From Paenibacillus tyrphae (GTDB lineage: Bacteria; Bacillota; Bacilli; Paenibacillales; NBRC-103111): a stretch of DNA of 64,000 nt. Both the position numbers and the translations under genes were made by a program. This document shows, piece after piece, positions 34,346 through 42,045 of the stretch (position 1 is the first letter of the stretch; each line of letters opens with the position of its first letter). Below the pieces are notes generated by a model that was not told the DNA's origin, did not search any database, and worked only from the letters and a program-made list of their open reading frames with translations. Location: assembly GCF_000722545.1 (NCBI RefSeq), contig NZ_JNVM01000004.1, positions 1-64,000 of the forward strand, given 5' to 3'.

Positions 34346-34459
34346 GGGGTATCCGCTGGAGAAGTGATAGCGGCCGCCTTTGTCTTCGGGAAATGTCCGC
34401 TACTAAGCGGCTTCCAATCAAATTTCCCGAAGACAAGAGTGGTCGGAAGTGGATACCCC
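34346..34459. repeat. Long interrupted palindrome (structured intergenic element)
   Basis: Three nested perfect pairings share one axis: GGGGTATCC (34346-34354) with GGATACCCC (34451-34459); a 15-bp arm at 34380-34394 with 34422-34436; and CCGCT (34397-34401) with AGCGG (34406-34410). Outside it, AGGCT..AGCCT (near 34285) and GGGCT..AGCCC (near 34515) are small hairpins of similar sequence. The layout resembles the repeated hairpin elements common between Paenibacillus genes; it may be a MITE-like element or encode a structured RNA. The remainder of 34178-34556 holds no gene. Confidence 0.7.
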
Positions 34460-34556
34460 GCCCCTTCGTAACCTCTATAATTCCGTTTGATCGCTTTCTC
34501 ACCAAGCTCACAGGGCTACGAGAAGCCCAACATGAACTTTCTTCCCCCACATCAGC

Positions 34557-35270
34557 TTAAGTTAAAATATGCCCGCCTTCCACATGCAGAACGGTGCCGG
34601 TTACGAACCCGTTTTGGATCAGATAGAGCACGCTTTGCGCAACATCCTCCGCTTTGCCCACCCGTTTGACCGGGAGCTTGCCGGCCACGGTTTCGTAAAA
34701 CTGGTTGCGCGCGTCCTCCGGCATTTTGCTGCGCGATGGAGTATCGATGATCCCCGGGAAAACGATATTGACCCGGATCGGAGCAAGCTCCAGCGCCAGC
34801 GTCTGGCCCAGGTTCGAGACCGCCGCGTTGATCGCGCCAAGGGCGGACGAGCCGACCATCGCCTTGTAGGCGACCACGCCGGAGAACAGGGTAATCGAAC
34901 CGTTCTTTGAAATGTTCGGCGCGCCGTATTTGGCCGCATAGTATTGGCCCCAGAATTTGTTTTCGAACAATTTGCGGGCTTGGGCCGTATCGGTTTGGAG
35001 GAACGGCCCGCCCGAAGTTTCCGCGGCGCTGACGACAAGATGATCGAACGCTCCGACTTTTTCAAAAAATGCCTGTACCTGCCGCTCATCCGTCGTATCC
35101 AGCGTATAAGCCGCGGCCTTCGGTCCGAGCTGCTCTTTGGCGCTTAGCAGTTTATGCTCCGAGCGGCTGGCTATGATCACTTCCGCGCCGAGCGCAATAG
35201 CCTGTTTCGCGGTTTCCAGACCGATTCCGGAGCTGCCGTCGATAATAATGAGTTTTTGATTTTGCAACAT
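34557..35270 (-). CDS. Atypical short-chain dehydrogenase/reductase
   Basis: A 237-residue Rossmann-fold oxidoreductase. The cofactor loop is 'IIIDGSSGIGLETA' (about 8-21), and 'IASRSEHKL' suggests an NADP(H) choice through Arg/Ser. The 'NNAG' motif is replaced by 'VSAAE', and the catalytic Tyr-x-x-x-Lys is missing: the aligned segment reads 'SSALGAINAAVSNL', with Leu and Asn at those places. 'PIRVNIVFPGIIDTPS' and 'GTVLHVEGGHIL' complete the fold. Similar SDRs lacking the tetrad exist in Bacilli, so it may bind cofactor without classical catalysis. It follows a flavodoxin-fold oxidoreductase gene (27-bp gap) facing an HxlR regulator. Confidence 0.85.
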   Translation of the reverse strand: MLQNQKLIIIDGSSGIGLETAKQAIALGAEVIIASRSEHKLLSAKEQLGPKAAAYTLDTTDERQVQAFFEKVGAFDHLVVSAAETSGGPFLQTDTAQARKLFENKFWGQYYAAKYGAPNISKNGSITLFSGVVAYKAMVGSSALGAINAAVSNLGQTLALELAPIRVNIVFPGIIDTPSRSKMPEDARNQFYETVAGKLPVKRVGKAEDVAQSVLYLIQNGFVTGTVLHVEGGHILT

Positions 35271-35297
35271 GAGATTTCCTCCTTTTGGGTAAGCGAA

Positions 35298-35846
35298 TTA
35301 TTGATTCAATACCGATTTCAGATGGGCGTCGAGCTCGGCTGCGAACGTATCGATCTTCGGATGTTTGATGACATCGTAGCAGGCGAAGCTTTTTAAAGGC
35401 TGCAATCCAAGGAACTCTTGCGCCCGGTGCAAATGACTTAACGCTTCTTCCAGGTCGGCTCCTCTAAAAAACTGCGTCGGGTCGTTGAACGCTTCTTCCG
35501 GAGCGTTCCAAGTCGCCGAGAACATATATTTTTTGCCGGTTAACAAACCGCCTCTACCGTACTGCTCGGCGCCCTTGAAAAATAATCCGTAAGCATACAC
35601 TTCATCCATATACGTTTTCAGGAGTCCGGGAACGCTGAACCAGTATACAGGCGTTTGGTAAATGATCACGTCGGCCCAAATGAATTTTTGTTGCTCTTCT
35701 TCGATGTTGTAGCCGTTTTGAATAATTGTGGTTTGGACCTCGTTATTTTGGCTTAATGTGCTTACCATTCGATCGACCAAGGTTTGATTCAGTTTCCCCT
35801 CCGCCGAACGATATTTTTGATGACCGTTAATGATCAAAACTTTCAT
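35298..35846 (-). CDS. NAD(P)H oxidoreductase with flavodoxin-like fold (MdaB/KefF-type)
   Basis: A 182-residue flavoprotein reductase, probably for quinones or electrophiles. 'MKVLIINGHQKYRSAEGKLNQTL' is the FMN/FAD-binding start, 'WADVIIYQTPVYWFSVPGLLKTYMDEVY' is the signature of the family (Flavodoxin_2), and 'LLTGKKYMFSATWNAPEEAF' follows; this wording is close to MdaB/NADPH:quinone reductases. A well-spaced ribosome site (GGAGATG) precedes the ATG. It is in one operon with the SDR downstream; the small ORF upstream and a divergent HxlR-type regulator suggest thiol or quinone stress control. Confidence 0.88.
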   Translation of the reverse strand: MKVLIINGHQKYRSAEGKLNQTLVDRMVSTLSQNNEVQTTIIQNGYNIEEEQQKFIWADVIIYQTPVYWFSVPGLLKTYMDEVYAYGLFFKGAEQYGRGGLLTGKKYMFSATWNAPEEAFNDPTQFFRGADLEEALSHLHRAQEFLGLQPLKSFACYDVIKHPKIDTFAAELDAHLKSVLNQ

Positions 35847-35901
35847 TTTGTCTCCATCTCCTTTTATGTGTTTAACGTGCGGTCATGCTCGGCTTGCTCC
35901 A

Positions 35902-36015
35902 CTAATTCGGCCTCCCGGTGAAGGCGGTAATCATCGGACCACCGATGGCGAACATGCTGATCAAGGGAGCGACGAGCGCCAAGGGCGGCCTGCTTCGCTG
36001 AATTTCCGTAGACAT
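35902..36015 (-). CDS. 37-residue hydrophobic small ORF (possibly a truncated membrane protein)
   Basis: On the minus strand an ATG 6 bases after GAGGAGGTG opens a 37-codon frame: 'MSTEIQRSRPPLALVAPLIS' then 'MFAIGGPMITAFTGRPN'. The strong ribosome site and a single hydrophobic segment argue for translation. The start looks like the N-terminus of a transporter or DUF-type membrane protein cut short, so this may be the remnant of a third operon gene or a true small membrane protein. It heads the operon with the oxidoreductase (55-bp gap). Confidence 0.5.
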   Translation of the reverse strand: MSTEIQRSRPPLALVAPLISMFAIGGPMITAFTGRPN

Positions 36016-36183
36016 GTTGTTCACCTCCTCAGGCAGGGTGGAATGATCGGCTCACAACGATATTATATGTGTAGTAGATTCATTTACGGAAGTAGTGATA
36101 TTTAATTCATATAGTTTCCGAAAGTATATTTATGTGATACAATGGGGGTAATTAAGCGAAAAAAATGTCGGGAGGGTGCTTGG

Positions 36184-36522
36184 ATGAGTGAGCTTGAACC
36201 CGTCGTTCTGACCAAAGGAACGCCTGGCGTGCCTTGTCCCATTGCCAAGACGCTGGATGTGATCGGGACAAAATGGACCTTTTTAATTATTCGCGATCTG
36301 CTGATCGAAGGGACGATGCGATTCAGCGACCTGCTGAAATCGATGGATGGCATTAGTCCGAAAACGCTCTCGCTCCGTCTGAAAGAACTGGAAGATCACG
36401 GCATGCTGGAAAGAACGGTATATCCGGAAGTTCCTCCGCGCGTCGAATATACGTTGACGGAAAAAGGAAGGCGGTTGGAGGGCATTTTTATCGAATTAAA
36501 AAGATTTGGCATGCAGTTATAG
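36184..36522 (+). CDS. HxlR-family transcriptional regulator
   Basis: A 112-residue winged-helix protein. 'PCPIAKTLDVIGTKWTFLIIRDLLIEGTMRFSDLLKSM' and 'ISPKTLSLRLKELEDHGMLERTVYPEVPPRVEYTLTEKGRRL' are the HxlR signature; the Cys in 'VPCPIAKTL' corresponds to the redox-sensing Cys of YodB/HypR-like members that react with quinones and disulfide stress. An upstream in-frame ATG (36142) lacks a ribosome site; ATG 36184 follows GGGAGGG by 7 bases. It is divergent from the small ORF, oxidoreductase and SDR, which it probably controls from the 170-bp AT-rich gap. Confidence 0.9.
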   Translation: MSELEPVVLTKGTPGVPCPIAKTLDVIGTKWTFLIIRDLLIEGTMRFSDLLKSMDGISPKTLSLRLKELEDHGMLERTVYPEVPPRVEYTLTEKGRRLEGIFIELKRFGMQL

Positions 36523-36570
36523 GACTTGAATTGTTCCGCGAGGATGTCGTGAAAAGGAGGGGGGATACTC

Positions 36571-37107
36571 GTGGGAAATGTGATTTCCATGCCCGAAGCC
36601 CAAGAAGACATAGCGCCTTCCCTTTCCATGTCGAACGGGTTGACCTCGGTTTTTCTTGATGTTCTGGTGCTTAGCGGCTCTCGAATCGCGAACACGGACC
36701 GTGAAAAAGAACTGATCATTTGGCTTGCTCAACGCGACCAGTCGGTCGTCGGGATTGGAACGGTAGGGTTTAGTCTAGAGGAGATGCCCTGGTCGGCGGA
36801 CAATTTTTCCAGTGAGAAGGCGTTTATGACCCAGACGATTCAGGGGGCTATGAAGGAATCCGGCTGGGAGAAGCTCAGCTATACTCCGAACAAGGAGATG
36901 GTCGTCGGACGATTGGCGGACTTTCAGCTCATGATCAATGCCTTTCAAGCGGAGTACCTTGATCCAAGCTATTATCTCGAATGGGCCGAGGTAGACGAGG
37001 ATGATGATTCACCGACCATCCCCCGAGGGTACCCCATGTGCTCCAAGCACGCTGTCTATTTGTCCTGCCACGGATGCTTGCTGTGCAACGATGAAGGCGG
37101 CGGCTGA
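36571..37107 (+). CDS. Unrecognised conserved-type protein with C-terminal Cys/His cluster
   Basis: A 178-residue soluble protein that I do not recognise. It starts with GTG, 8 bases after AAGGAGGGGG, so translation is credible. The body (20-140) looks alpha/beta with 'SGSRIANTDREKELIIWLAQRDQSVVGIGTVGF', and an acidic stretch 'EVDEDDDSPT' leads to a C-terminal tail 'CSKHAVYLSCHGCLLCN' with four Cys and two His that could bind a metal. It lies 48 bp after hxlR and converges on another unrecognised gene, with a terminator between. Confidence 0.55.
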   Translation: MGNVISMPEAQEDIAPSLSMSNGLTSVFLDVLVLSGSRIANTDREKELIIWLAQRDQSVVGIGTVGFSLEEMPWSADNFSSEKAFMTQTIQGAMKESGWEKLSYTPNKEMVVGRLADFQLMINAFQAEYLDPSYYLEWAEVDEDDDSPTIPRGYPMCSKHAVYLSCHGCLLCNDEGGG

Positions 37108-37149
37108 CGTTCGTCTCCAGGCCCTCCAAATGTAATAATGCCCATAACG

Positions 37150-37192
37150 AAGCAGCCCGGCATGGATGTGAACGCCGCGGCTGCTTTTATTT
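37150..37192 (+). terminator. Bidirectional-type terminator between convergent genes
   Basis: AAGCAGCC (37150-37157) pairs with GGCTGCTT (37179-37186), with inner CGGC/GCCG, followed by TTATTT. Confidence 0.8.
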
Positions 37193-37202
37193 AACTTCCG
37201 TG

Positions 37203-38057
37203 CTATTCCCGACAAAGGGAGAAATATTGTTTCAGGTCGTGCTGAAAATCCGTGGTCGGACGTCTGGGCTCCCGGATCTTGCATTGCTCTAAATACTCGG
37301 CGGCGAGCCCTTTGAGTTCGGGGTATGTTCTTACCGTTTCGATCAGGCAGCCGATGATTCCCAGTTGGTTGGGTTCATCTTTCTTCAGCTTATACGTGCC
37401 GCTGGAAATAAGATGTTTAAGCCAAACCCGGTACGACTCATCGCTGTCGGGAATTGGCGTATCGAAGTACCCTTGCCTAACGGCGGCCCATAACGCTAAA
37501 AGCGAATAATGAACGAGCTCGCTCGTCTCCCCGTTTTTAAAAACCGTCACGAGCGACGGAATCGCACCGGATATATTGACGCCGCTGTCCGCCAGTCTCC
37601 AGTGGATGCTGCAAATATATTGTTCGGTTGCCTGATCCATCACATAGCGCTTGCCCGCAGCGAGGATAAGCCGAATTGCTTCATCTGGAAAAGGGACTTC
37701 TGCGGCCAGCAAGGCATCGAGCAGGGCGGCAGCGCGATATTGAAGATAAAGCTCCGTATCGGTTTTCTCCGATTCTTTCCGGTCCAGATGATGAAGCCGT
37801 GCAAGGGGCGTTATGAATCCGGATAAATCCCCGCTCGCTTCAAGGCACTGGTGAACAATTTCGATCAGCGCGACAATCTGTTCCGGGTCGTTGACGTTCA
37901 GATAGGTGCCCAATTCGCCGGTCTGGTGGTCCTTTAGTGAAGCCATTGCGGAAGTCGTTATTTCTTCGATGATTTCCTTTGCCGTGCGCCTGCATTCGGC
38001 CAAATCCGTTGTTGCGTTAAGCAACTGCATCATGTGTTCTATAGTGCTAACGTTCAT
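37203..38057 (-). CDS. Unrecognised all-helical (HEAT-like) protein
   Basis: A 284-residue soluble protein without signal peptide. Its composition and repeated Leu-rich helices ('YLQYRAAALLDALLAAEVPFPDEAIRLILAAG', 'SLLALWAAVRQGYF') suggest an alpha-solenoid of HEAT/ARM type, perhaps a protein-interaction module. I recognise no catalytic motif. The ATG is preceded on the minus strand by GGAGGAACCTTCCT-like sequence at suitable distance. It is convergent with the Cys-rich gene. No function can be given. Confidence 0.6.
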   Translation of the reverse strand: MNVSTIEHMMQLLNATTDLAECRRTAKEIIEEITTSAMASLKDHQTGELGTYLNVNDPEQIVALIEIVHQCLEASGDLSGFITPLARLHHLDRKESEKTDTELYLQYRAAALLDALLAAEVPFPDEAIRLILAAGKRYVMDQATEQYICSIHWRLADSGVNISGAIPSLVTVFKNGETSELVHYSLLALWAAVRQGYFDTPIPDSDESYRVWLKHLISSGTYKLKKDEPNQLGIIGCLIETVRTYPELKGLAAEYLEQCKIREPRRPTTDFQHDLKQYFSLCRE

Positions 38058-38205
38058 AGGAAGGTTCCTCCGTCGTCCGTAACTATCGGCAAATCATGAT
38101 ATGAATAGCAAAATTAACAGTCGAATGGATAGAAATTGAAAAGCGCTCAACTTCGGCTCAAGTACAGGACCGGAAGCTGTGCGCTGCATTCAAACGATGG
38201 CGAAG

Positions 38206-39048
38206 CTAGGGGAGAAGCCGTTCCTTTAAGACAAGCTTGGTAATGTCCTTCGCCTTATTCAATGTGCCGCTTTCTCCATCGACTTGGGCTGCGAAAACGA
38301 GCGTGTCCTCCTGGAGCTGGACAAATCCGACATACCAGCCGAACGGCGGGTTGCTGCTGCCTCCCGTTTTTCCGTAAAGTGTGTAGCCGGGCTGCTGCTC
38401 TTCTTCGCGTATCATCTGTTTTACCGTTTGCATGACTTTCTTGTCGAACGGCAGCGATTCCTGAACGAGCTTCGTTATAAATTCTACCTCTTCCATAGGC
38501 GAAATTTTTAGAGAGCTGTTGTTCCAGAACTTGTCGATTCCTCCACTGATATCTTTATTGCCGTAATCGATGGCGTCGAGCCATTGCTGCATGCGCTCAT
38601 TTCCGATATCGCGGGCCATGGCTTGATAATACCAGACAGTGGAATGGCGCATGGCCGTAGCCAACGTATGATCTTGGTTCCAAATCTCCCGGCTTCGCTT
38701 GACTCCATCCCATCGTTTCACGGTATTTTCGTCCTGCACGGCCCCGGTCTGAAGACCGATCAGCGCATTGGCCACTTTGAAGGTCGACTGCGGCGCCTCA
38801 CGCAGGGCGGCGCGGGTTTCGTTGAAAACATACGATTGGTTCGTGCGCAGGCTCCGGATGATGAACGTCCCATTGTTCGAAGGGAAAAAAGATGACAGAT
38901 TCCATTCGTTCAAGCGAATCTCCTCCTTCTTCTCCGGGGATACGCCGGGAGTGGGAGTGCCTCCGGCTGCTTCCGGGGATGGCTGCGAGCATCCGGCAGC
39001 CCATAATAAAATGGACAAAGCTGCCAAGAGTTGAAATCTAGGGGACAC
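38206..39048 (-). CDS. Class D (OXA-type) beta-lactamase lipoprotein
   Basis: A 280-residue penicillin-interacting serine enzyme. N-terminal signal with lipobox 'LLWAAGCSQ' anchors it outside the membrane; a Pro/Gly/Lys tether follows. All class D motifs are visible: 'STFK' (active Ser and carbamylatable Lys, about 87-90), 'STV' (S-x-V, about 136), 'YGN' (about 161) and 'KTG' (about 226). 'RREIWNQDH'-like and 'WYVGFVQ' segments also fit. It resembles the class D enzymes of Bacillus (YbxI/BPU type) rather than a BlaR sensor, since no membrane protease part is present. GTG start 6 bases after GGAGGAAA. Activity against beta-lactams is likely but unmeasured. Confidence 0.88.
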   Translation of the reverse strand: MSPRFQLLAALSILLWAAGCSQPSPEAAGGTPTPGVSPEKKEEIRLNEWNLSSFFPSNNGTFIIRSLRTNQSYVFNETRAALREAPQSTFKVANALIGLQTGAVQDENTVKRWDGVKRSREIWNQDHTLATAMRHSTVWYYQAMARDIGNERMQQWLDAIDYGNKDISGGIDKFWNNSSLKISPMEEVEFITKLVQESLPFDKKVMQTVKQMIREEEQQPGYTLYGKTGGSSNPPFGWYVGFVQLQEDTLVFAAQVDGESGTLNKAKDITKLVLKERLLP

Positions 39049-39228
39049 GATGCTTTCCTCCTACGCTATAGAATGATGACAGCAGATAAGTTAACTTTGA
39101 CCCACGTCCGCTGTGAGAGAACCATCATAAAAGTTAGCATAGAGGCGCGGAAATAAACATGGGTGAACGGTAATATTTGGGTGATAAAACGGATGAAACC
39201 CACGGAGCATTGCATCCGCTGCGATCCC

Positions 39229-39270
39229 AAAAAAAAGCTCCCGGTCCCCTTCGCAAAGGGGCGGGAGCTT
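39229..39270 (-). terminator. Terminator of the hisC-like gene (minus strand)
   Basis: AAGCTCCCG and CGGGAGCTT with inner CCCCTT/AAGGGG form a long stem; on the minus strand it is followed by a run of eight T, ending just after the aminotransferase stop. Confidence 0.9.
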
Positions 39271-39277
39271 CTTGTCT

Positions 39278-40345
39278 TTAAGCGAGCAGTTCGCGCAGCA
39301 CAGCGGTAACGGCAGCCATTTCTTCGTCCGTACCGATCGAAATGCGCAGCTTGTCGGCCAGACGAGGGTGCTCGAAATGGCGGACGTAGATGTTTCGTTC
39401 CAGCAGCCTCCGGTACCACTGGCGGGCATCGGGCTTTCCGGCTCCCGCAGGAGGCGTGCACAGCACAAAGTTCGTTTGCGAAGGGATGACATCGAAGCCG
39501 AGGCTCTGAAGCTCGGCGATGAAGCTGTCGCGCGTCGCCTTGACCGCCGCTACCGTGCGTTCCGTGTATTCGCGGTCCTCCAGAGCCGCCACGGCAAGCT
39601 TCCGGCTGATGGAGTTGATGTTATAAATGTCCTTGCTCTTTTCCAGCGCGGCGATGAGAGGTTCGGCGGCGACGCAGTAGCCGACCCGGGCTCCGCACAG
39701 GGCGTAAGCCTTGGAAAACGTGCGGACGACGATGACGTTGGGATAGCGGTCCACCAGCGGGATGGCCGTTGCGCCGCGATCAGCGAAGTCGATGTAGGCT
39801 TCGTCAATGACGACGAGCCCCGGGAAGCGGCTGACCAGCCGTTCCGCTTCTTCGAGCGGCAGCAGGTGTCCGGTGGGTGCATTCGGATTGACCAGTACGA
39901 TCGCATCCGCGCCGCTGTTCATCAGCAGCTCCGTATCGACGGTAAAGTCGCTGCGCGTCGGAACGGCGATGGAAGAGGCCTGATTAGATGCGGCCACCGT
40001 ATGATACAGCGAGAACGACGGGTCCGGCAGGGCCAGACGCCGGTTCGGGCCGACGAAGCCTTTGACGATCAAGGAGATGATCTCGCTCGAGCCGTTCCCG
40101 CAAAAGATTTGCTCGTCCTTGACGCCGTGCAGCCGCGAAAGCGCGGCGCGCAGCTGTACGCAGCGGGCGTCGGGGTAACGGCGCAGCTCTTCTTCGCCAA
40201 GCGTGCGCAGCGCTTCCAGCACAAGCGGAGAGGGCGGGTACGGGCTTTCGTTCTGATTCAGCTTGATTGCGGCGATTCCTTCCGGCGGGAGATCGCCCAA
40301 GGCGTAAGGGGTGAGCCGTTCGATATGTGGCAAAATAAGGGTCAT
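39278..40345 (-). CDS. hisC: Histidinol-phosphate aminotransferase-like enzyme
   Basis: A 355-residue PLP enzyme of aminotransferase class I/II. 'IKLNQNESPYPPSP' at the N-terminus, 'NPNAPTGHLLPLEE', 'VVIDEAYIDF', PLP-Lys in 'VVRTFSKAYALCGARVGY' (about 215-222) and 'RISIGTDEE' near the end are HisC features. The open frame runs 49 codons further, but ATG 40345 follows AGGAGG by 10 bases and gives the usual start. It is not in a his operon; it stands alone, divergent from a MocR-type regulator, so it might serve another amino acid (HisC-like enzymes also act on aromatic substrates). Confidence 0.85.
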   Translation of the reverse strand: MTLILPHIERLTPYALGDLPPEGIAAIKLNQNESPYPPSPLVLEALRTLGEEELRRYPDARCVQLRAALSRLHGVKDEQIFCGNGSSEIISLIVKGFVGPNRRLALPDPSFSLYHTVAASNQASSIAVPTRSDFTVDTELLMNSGADAIVLVNPNAPTGHLLPLEEAERLVSRFPGLVVIDEAYIDFADRGATAIPLVDRYPNVIVVRTFSKAYALCGARVGYCVAAEPLIAALEKSKDIYNINSISRKLAVAALEDREYTERTVAAVKATRDSFIAELQSLGFDVIPSQTNFVLCTPPAGAGKPDARQWYRRLLERNIYVRHFEHPRLADKLRISIGTDEEMAAVTAVLRELLA

Positions 40346-40522
40346 CGGTTTGGTTCCTCCTAACATACGGCTGACGGTCAGCTCGTGATTTTTATGATGT
40401 GATGCACGTCTTCCGCTTTGCGCAATGGGATGATAAGATGAGCATAACCGCATTTTGACATTCGAAAAATGGTCAGTTTCGTAATTTTTCAAGTGACAGT
40501 TTAATGCAAAGGAGAAGCCGGG

Positions 40523-41977
40523 ATGATCGATTTGATGCCGAGGCTCGACGAAACGTCGGGCGAAGCGCTGTATATGCAGCTGTACCGTTATATCCGCGAC
40601 GAAATCGCCGCCGGCCGCATTCCGGCGAACGTGCGGCTGCCGTCCATCCGCACGCTGTCCGCTTATCTGGGCGTAAGCCGGTCGCCCGTCGCCCTTGCCT
40701 ACGAGCAGCTGCTCGCCGAGGGCTATGTGAACAGCAGACCGCGCAGCGGGCTGTATGCCGCCGAGCTGGACACGTCCGCCTCCCTGGAGGTGCAGACTGA
40801 AGCGGCGGCGGAACGTTCCGCCGTTTCACCGTCGCCGAAGCGCGCGTACCACGCGTCTCAGGATGAACCGTTTCGTTACGACTTCGGCTATGGCAGCGTC
40901 GATATCGCGAGCTTTCCGCTGGCGAAATGGCGCAGGCTGATGAACCGCTGCCTGCTGCCGGAAAACAGCCGTCTGCTGCTGTACGGCGATTTGCAGGGGG
41001 AGCCGGAGCTGCGCGCCGAAATTGCCGCCTACCTGCACCATATGCGCGGGGTACGCTGCCAGCCGGAACAGATCGTGGTCGGTGCAGGCACGTACCACTC
41101 GCTCGATTTGCTGTTTCAATTGCTGCGCGAGGACGTCGCCTGCATCGCTTCCGAAGAAGCGGTCAACGACGGGGTAAAAGCGCTGTTCGGCCAGTTCCGG
41201 TTCGATTGCCGGCCCCTTCGGCTGGAAAGCGACGGTATCTGCCTCGAAGAGCTGCAGGCCAGCGGCGCGCAGGCCGTATATGTCACCCCGTCGCATCAGT
41301 TTCCGTACGGCATGACGCTGTCGGCGGGCAAGCGGCTCAAGCTGCTCCAATGGGCGAAGGAGCGGCGAGCCTACATCGTCGAGAACGATTACGACGGCGA
41401 ATTCCGCTACAGCGGCCGGCCGATTCCTTCGCTGCAGAGCCTGGACGACGACGGCCGGGTCATCTACGTCGGCACGTTCTCTCGGGCGCTGACGCCGGCG
41501 TTCCGGCTCAGCTATCTCGTGCTGCCGCCTGCGCTGCTGGCGAGGTTCCGCAGCCGCCGGCACAGCTACGACCAGCTCGCCTCGCCGATCTTCCAGATGA
41601 CGCAGCAGCTGTTCATGCAATCCGGCGACTTCGGCAGACACGTACGCAAAATGCGCAGCGTCTACCACAAAAAGCGCGATGCGCTGCTGCACGCGGTACG
41701 CGACGCTTTTCCGGCGGGCGTCGAGATGATCGGCGCGGACTCGGGGCTGCACTTGCTGCTTCGGGTCCGGGGAGATAAGAACGAAGCGGAGCTTGTGCGC
41801 GCAGCCGCCCGGGAAGGAGTCGGCGTTTACCCGGCTTCGGCTTACCGGCTGCGGCCGGAGTCTGATGAGGCCCCGACCGTGCTGCTCGGCTTCGGCGGCC
41901 TGTCCGAAACGGACATCCGGGAAGGGGTAAGGCATCTGGCGCGAGCATGCATGGAAAATGGAATTTTCTCTAAATAA
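40523..41977 (+). CDS. MocR-family regulator (GntR plus aminotransferase-like) lacking the PLP lysine
   Basis: A 484-residue transcription factor. The GntR winged helix (12-80) reads 'LYMQLYRYIRDEIAAGRIPANVRLPSIRTLSAYLGVSRSPVALAYEQLLAEGYV'; the rest is a class I aminotransferase fold with 'NDYDGEFRYSGRPIPSLQSLD'. In MocR proteins such as GabR and PdxR the PLP Schiff-base Lys lies in 'GTFSKxxxPxxR'; here the segment is 'VGTFSRALTPAFRLSYLVLP', with Arg 321 (CGG) in its place, so PLP cannot be bound covalently in the usual way. Divergent from the aminotransferase gene, with 177 bp between; it probably regulates that gene. Confidence 0.88.
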   Translation: MIDLMPRLDETSGEALYMQLYRYIRDEIAAGRIPANVRLPSIRTLSAYLGVSRSPVALAYEQLLAEGYVNSRPRSGLYAAELDTSASLEVQTEAAAERSAVSPSPKRAYHASQDEPFRYDFGYGSVDIASFPLAKWRRLMNRCLLPENSRLLLYGDLQGEPELRAEIAAYLHHMRGVRCQPEQIVVGAGTYHSLDLLFQLLREDVACIASEEAVNDGVKALFGQFRFDCRPLRLESDGICLEELQASGAQAVYVTPSHQFPYGMTLSAGKRLKLLQWAKERRAYIVENDYDGEFRYSGRPIPSLQSLDDDGRVIYVGTFSRALTPAFRLSYLVLPPALLARFRSRRHSYDQLASPIFQMTQQLFMQSGDFGRHVRKMRSVYHKKRDALLHAVRDAFPAGVEMIGADSGLHLLLRVRGDKNEAELVRAAAREGVGVYPASAYRLRPESDEAPTVLLGFGGLSETDIREGVRHLARACMENGIFSK

Positions 41978-42045
41978 ATGAAAGAATGTGGACGATATAT
42001 CCAGTAGGATGTCATTTTTCTTTTATTTTGAAGAGGAGGGGTAAC

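Noticed and set aside
39272..40363. Plus-strand frame opposite the hisC-like gene
   Set aside because: Antisense shadow; the minus strand encodes a well-conserved aminotransferase.
40826..41935. Long minus-strand frame opposite the MocR gene
   Set aside because: Antisense shadow; the plus-strand protein has clear domains.
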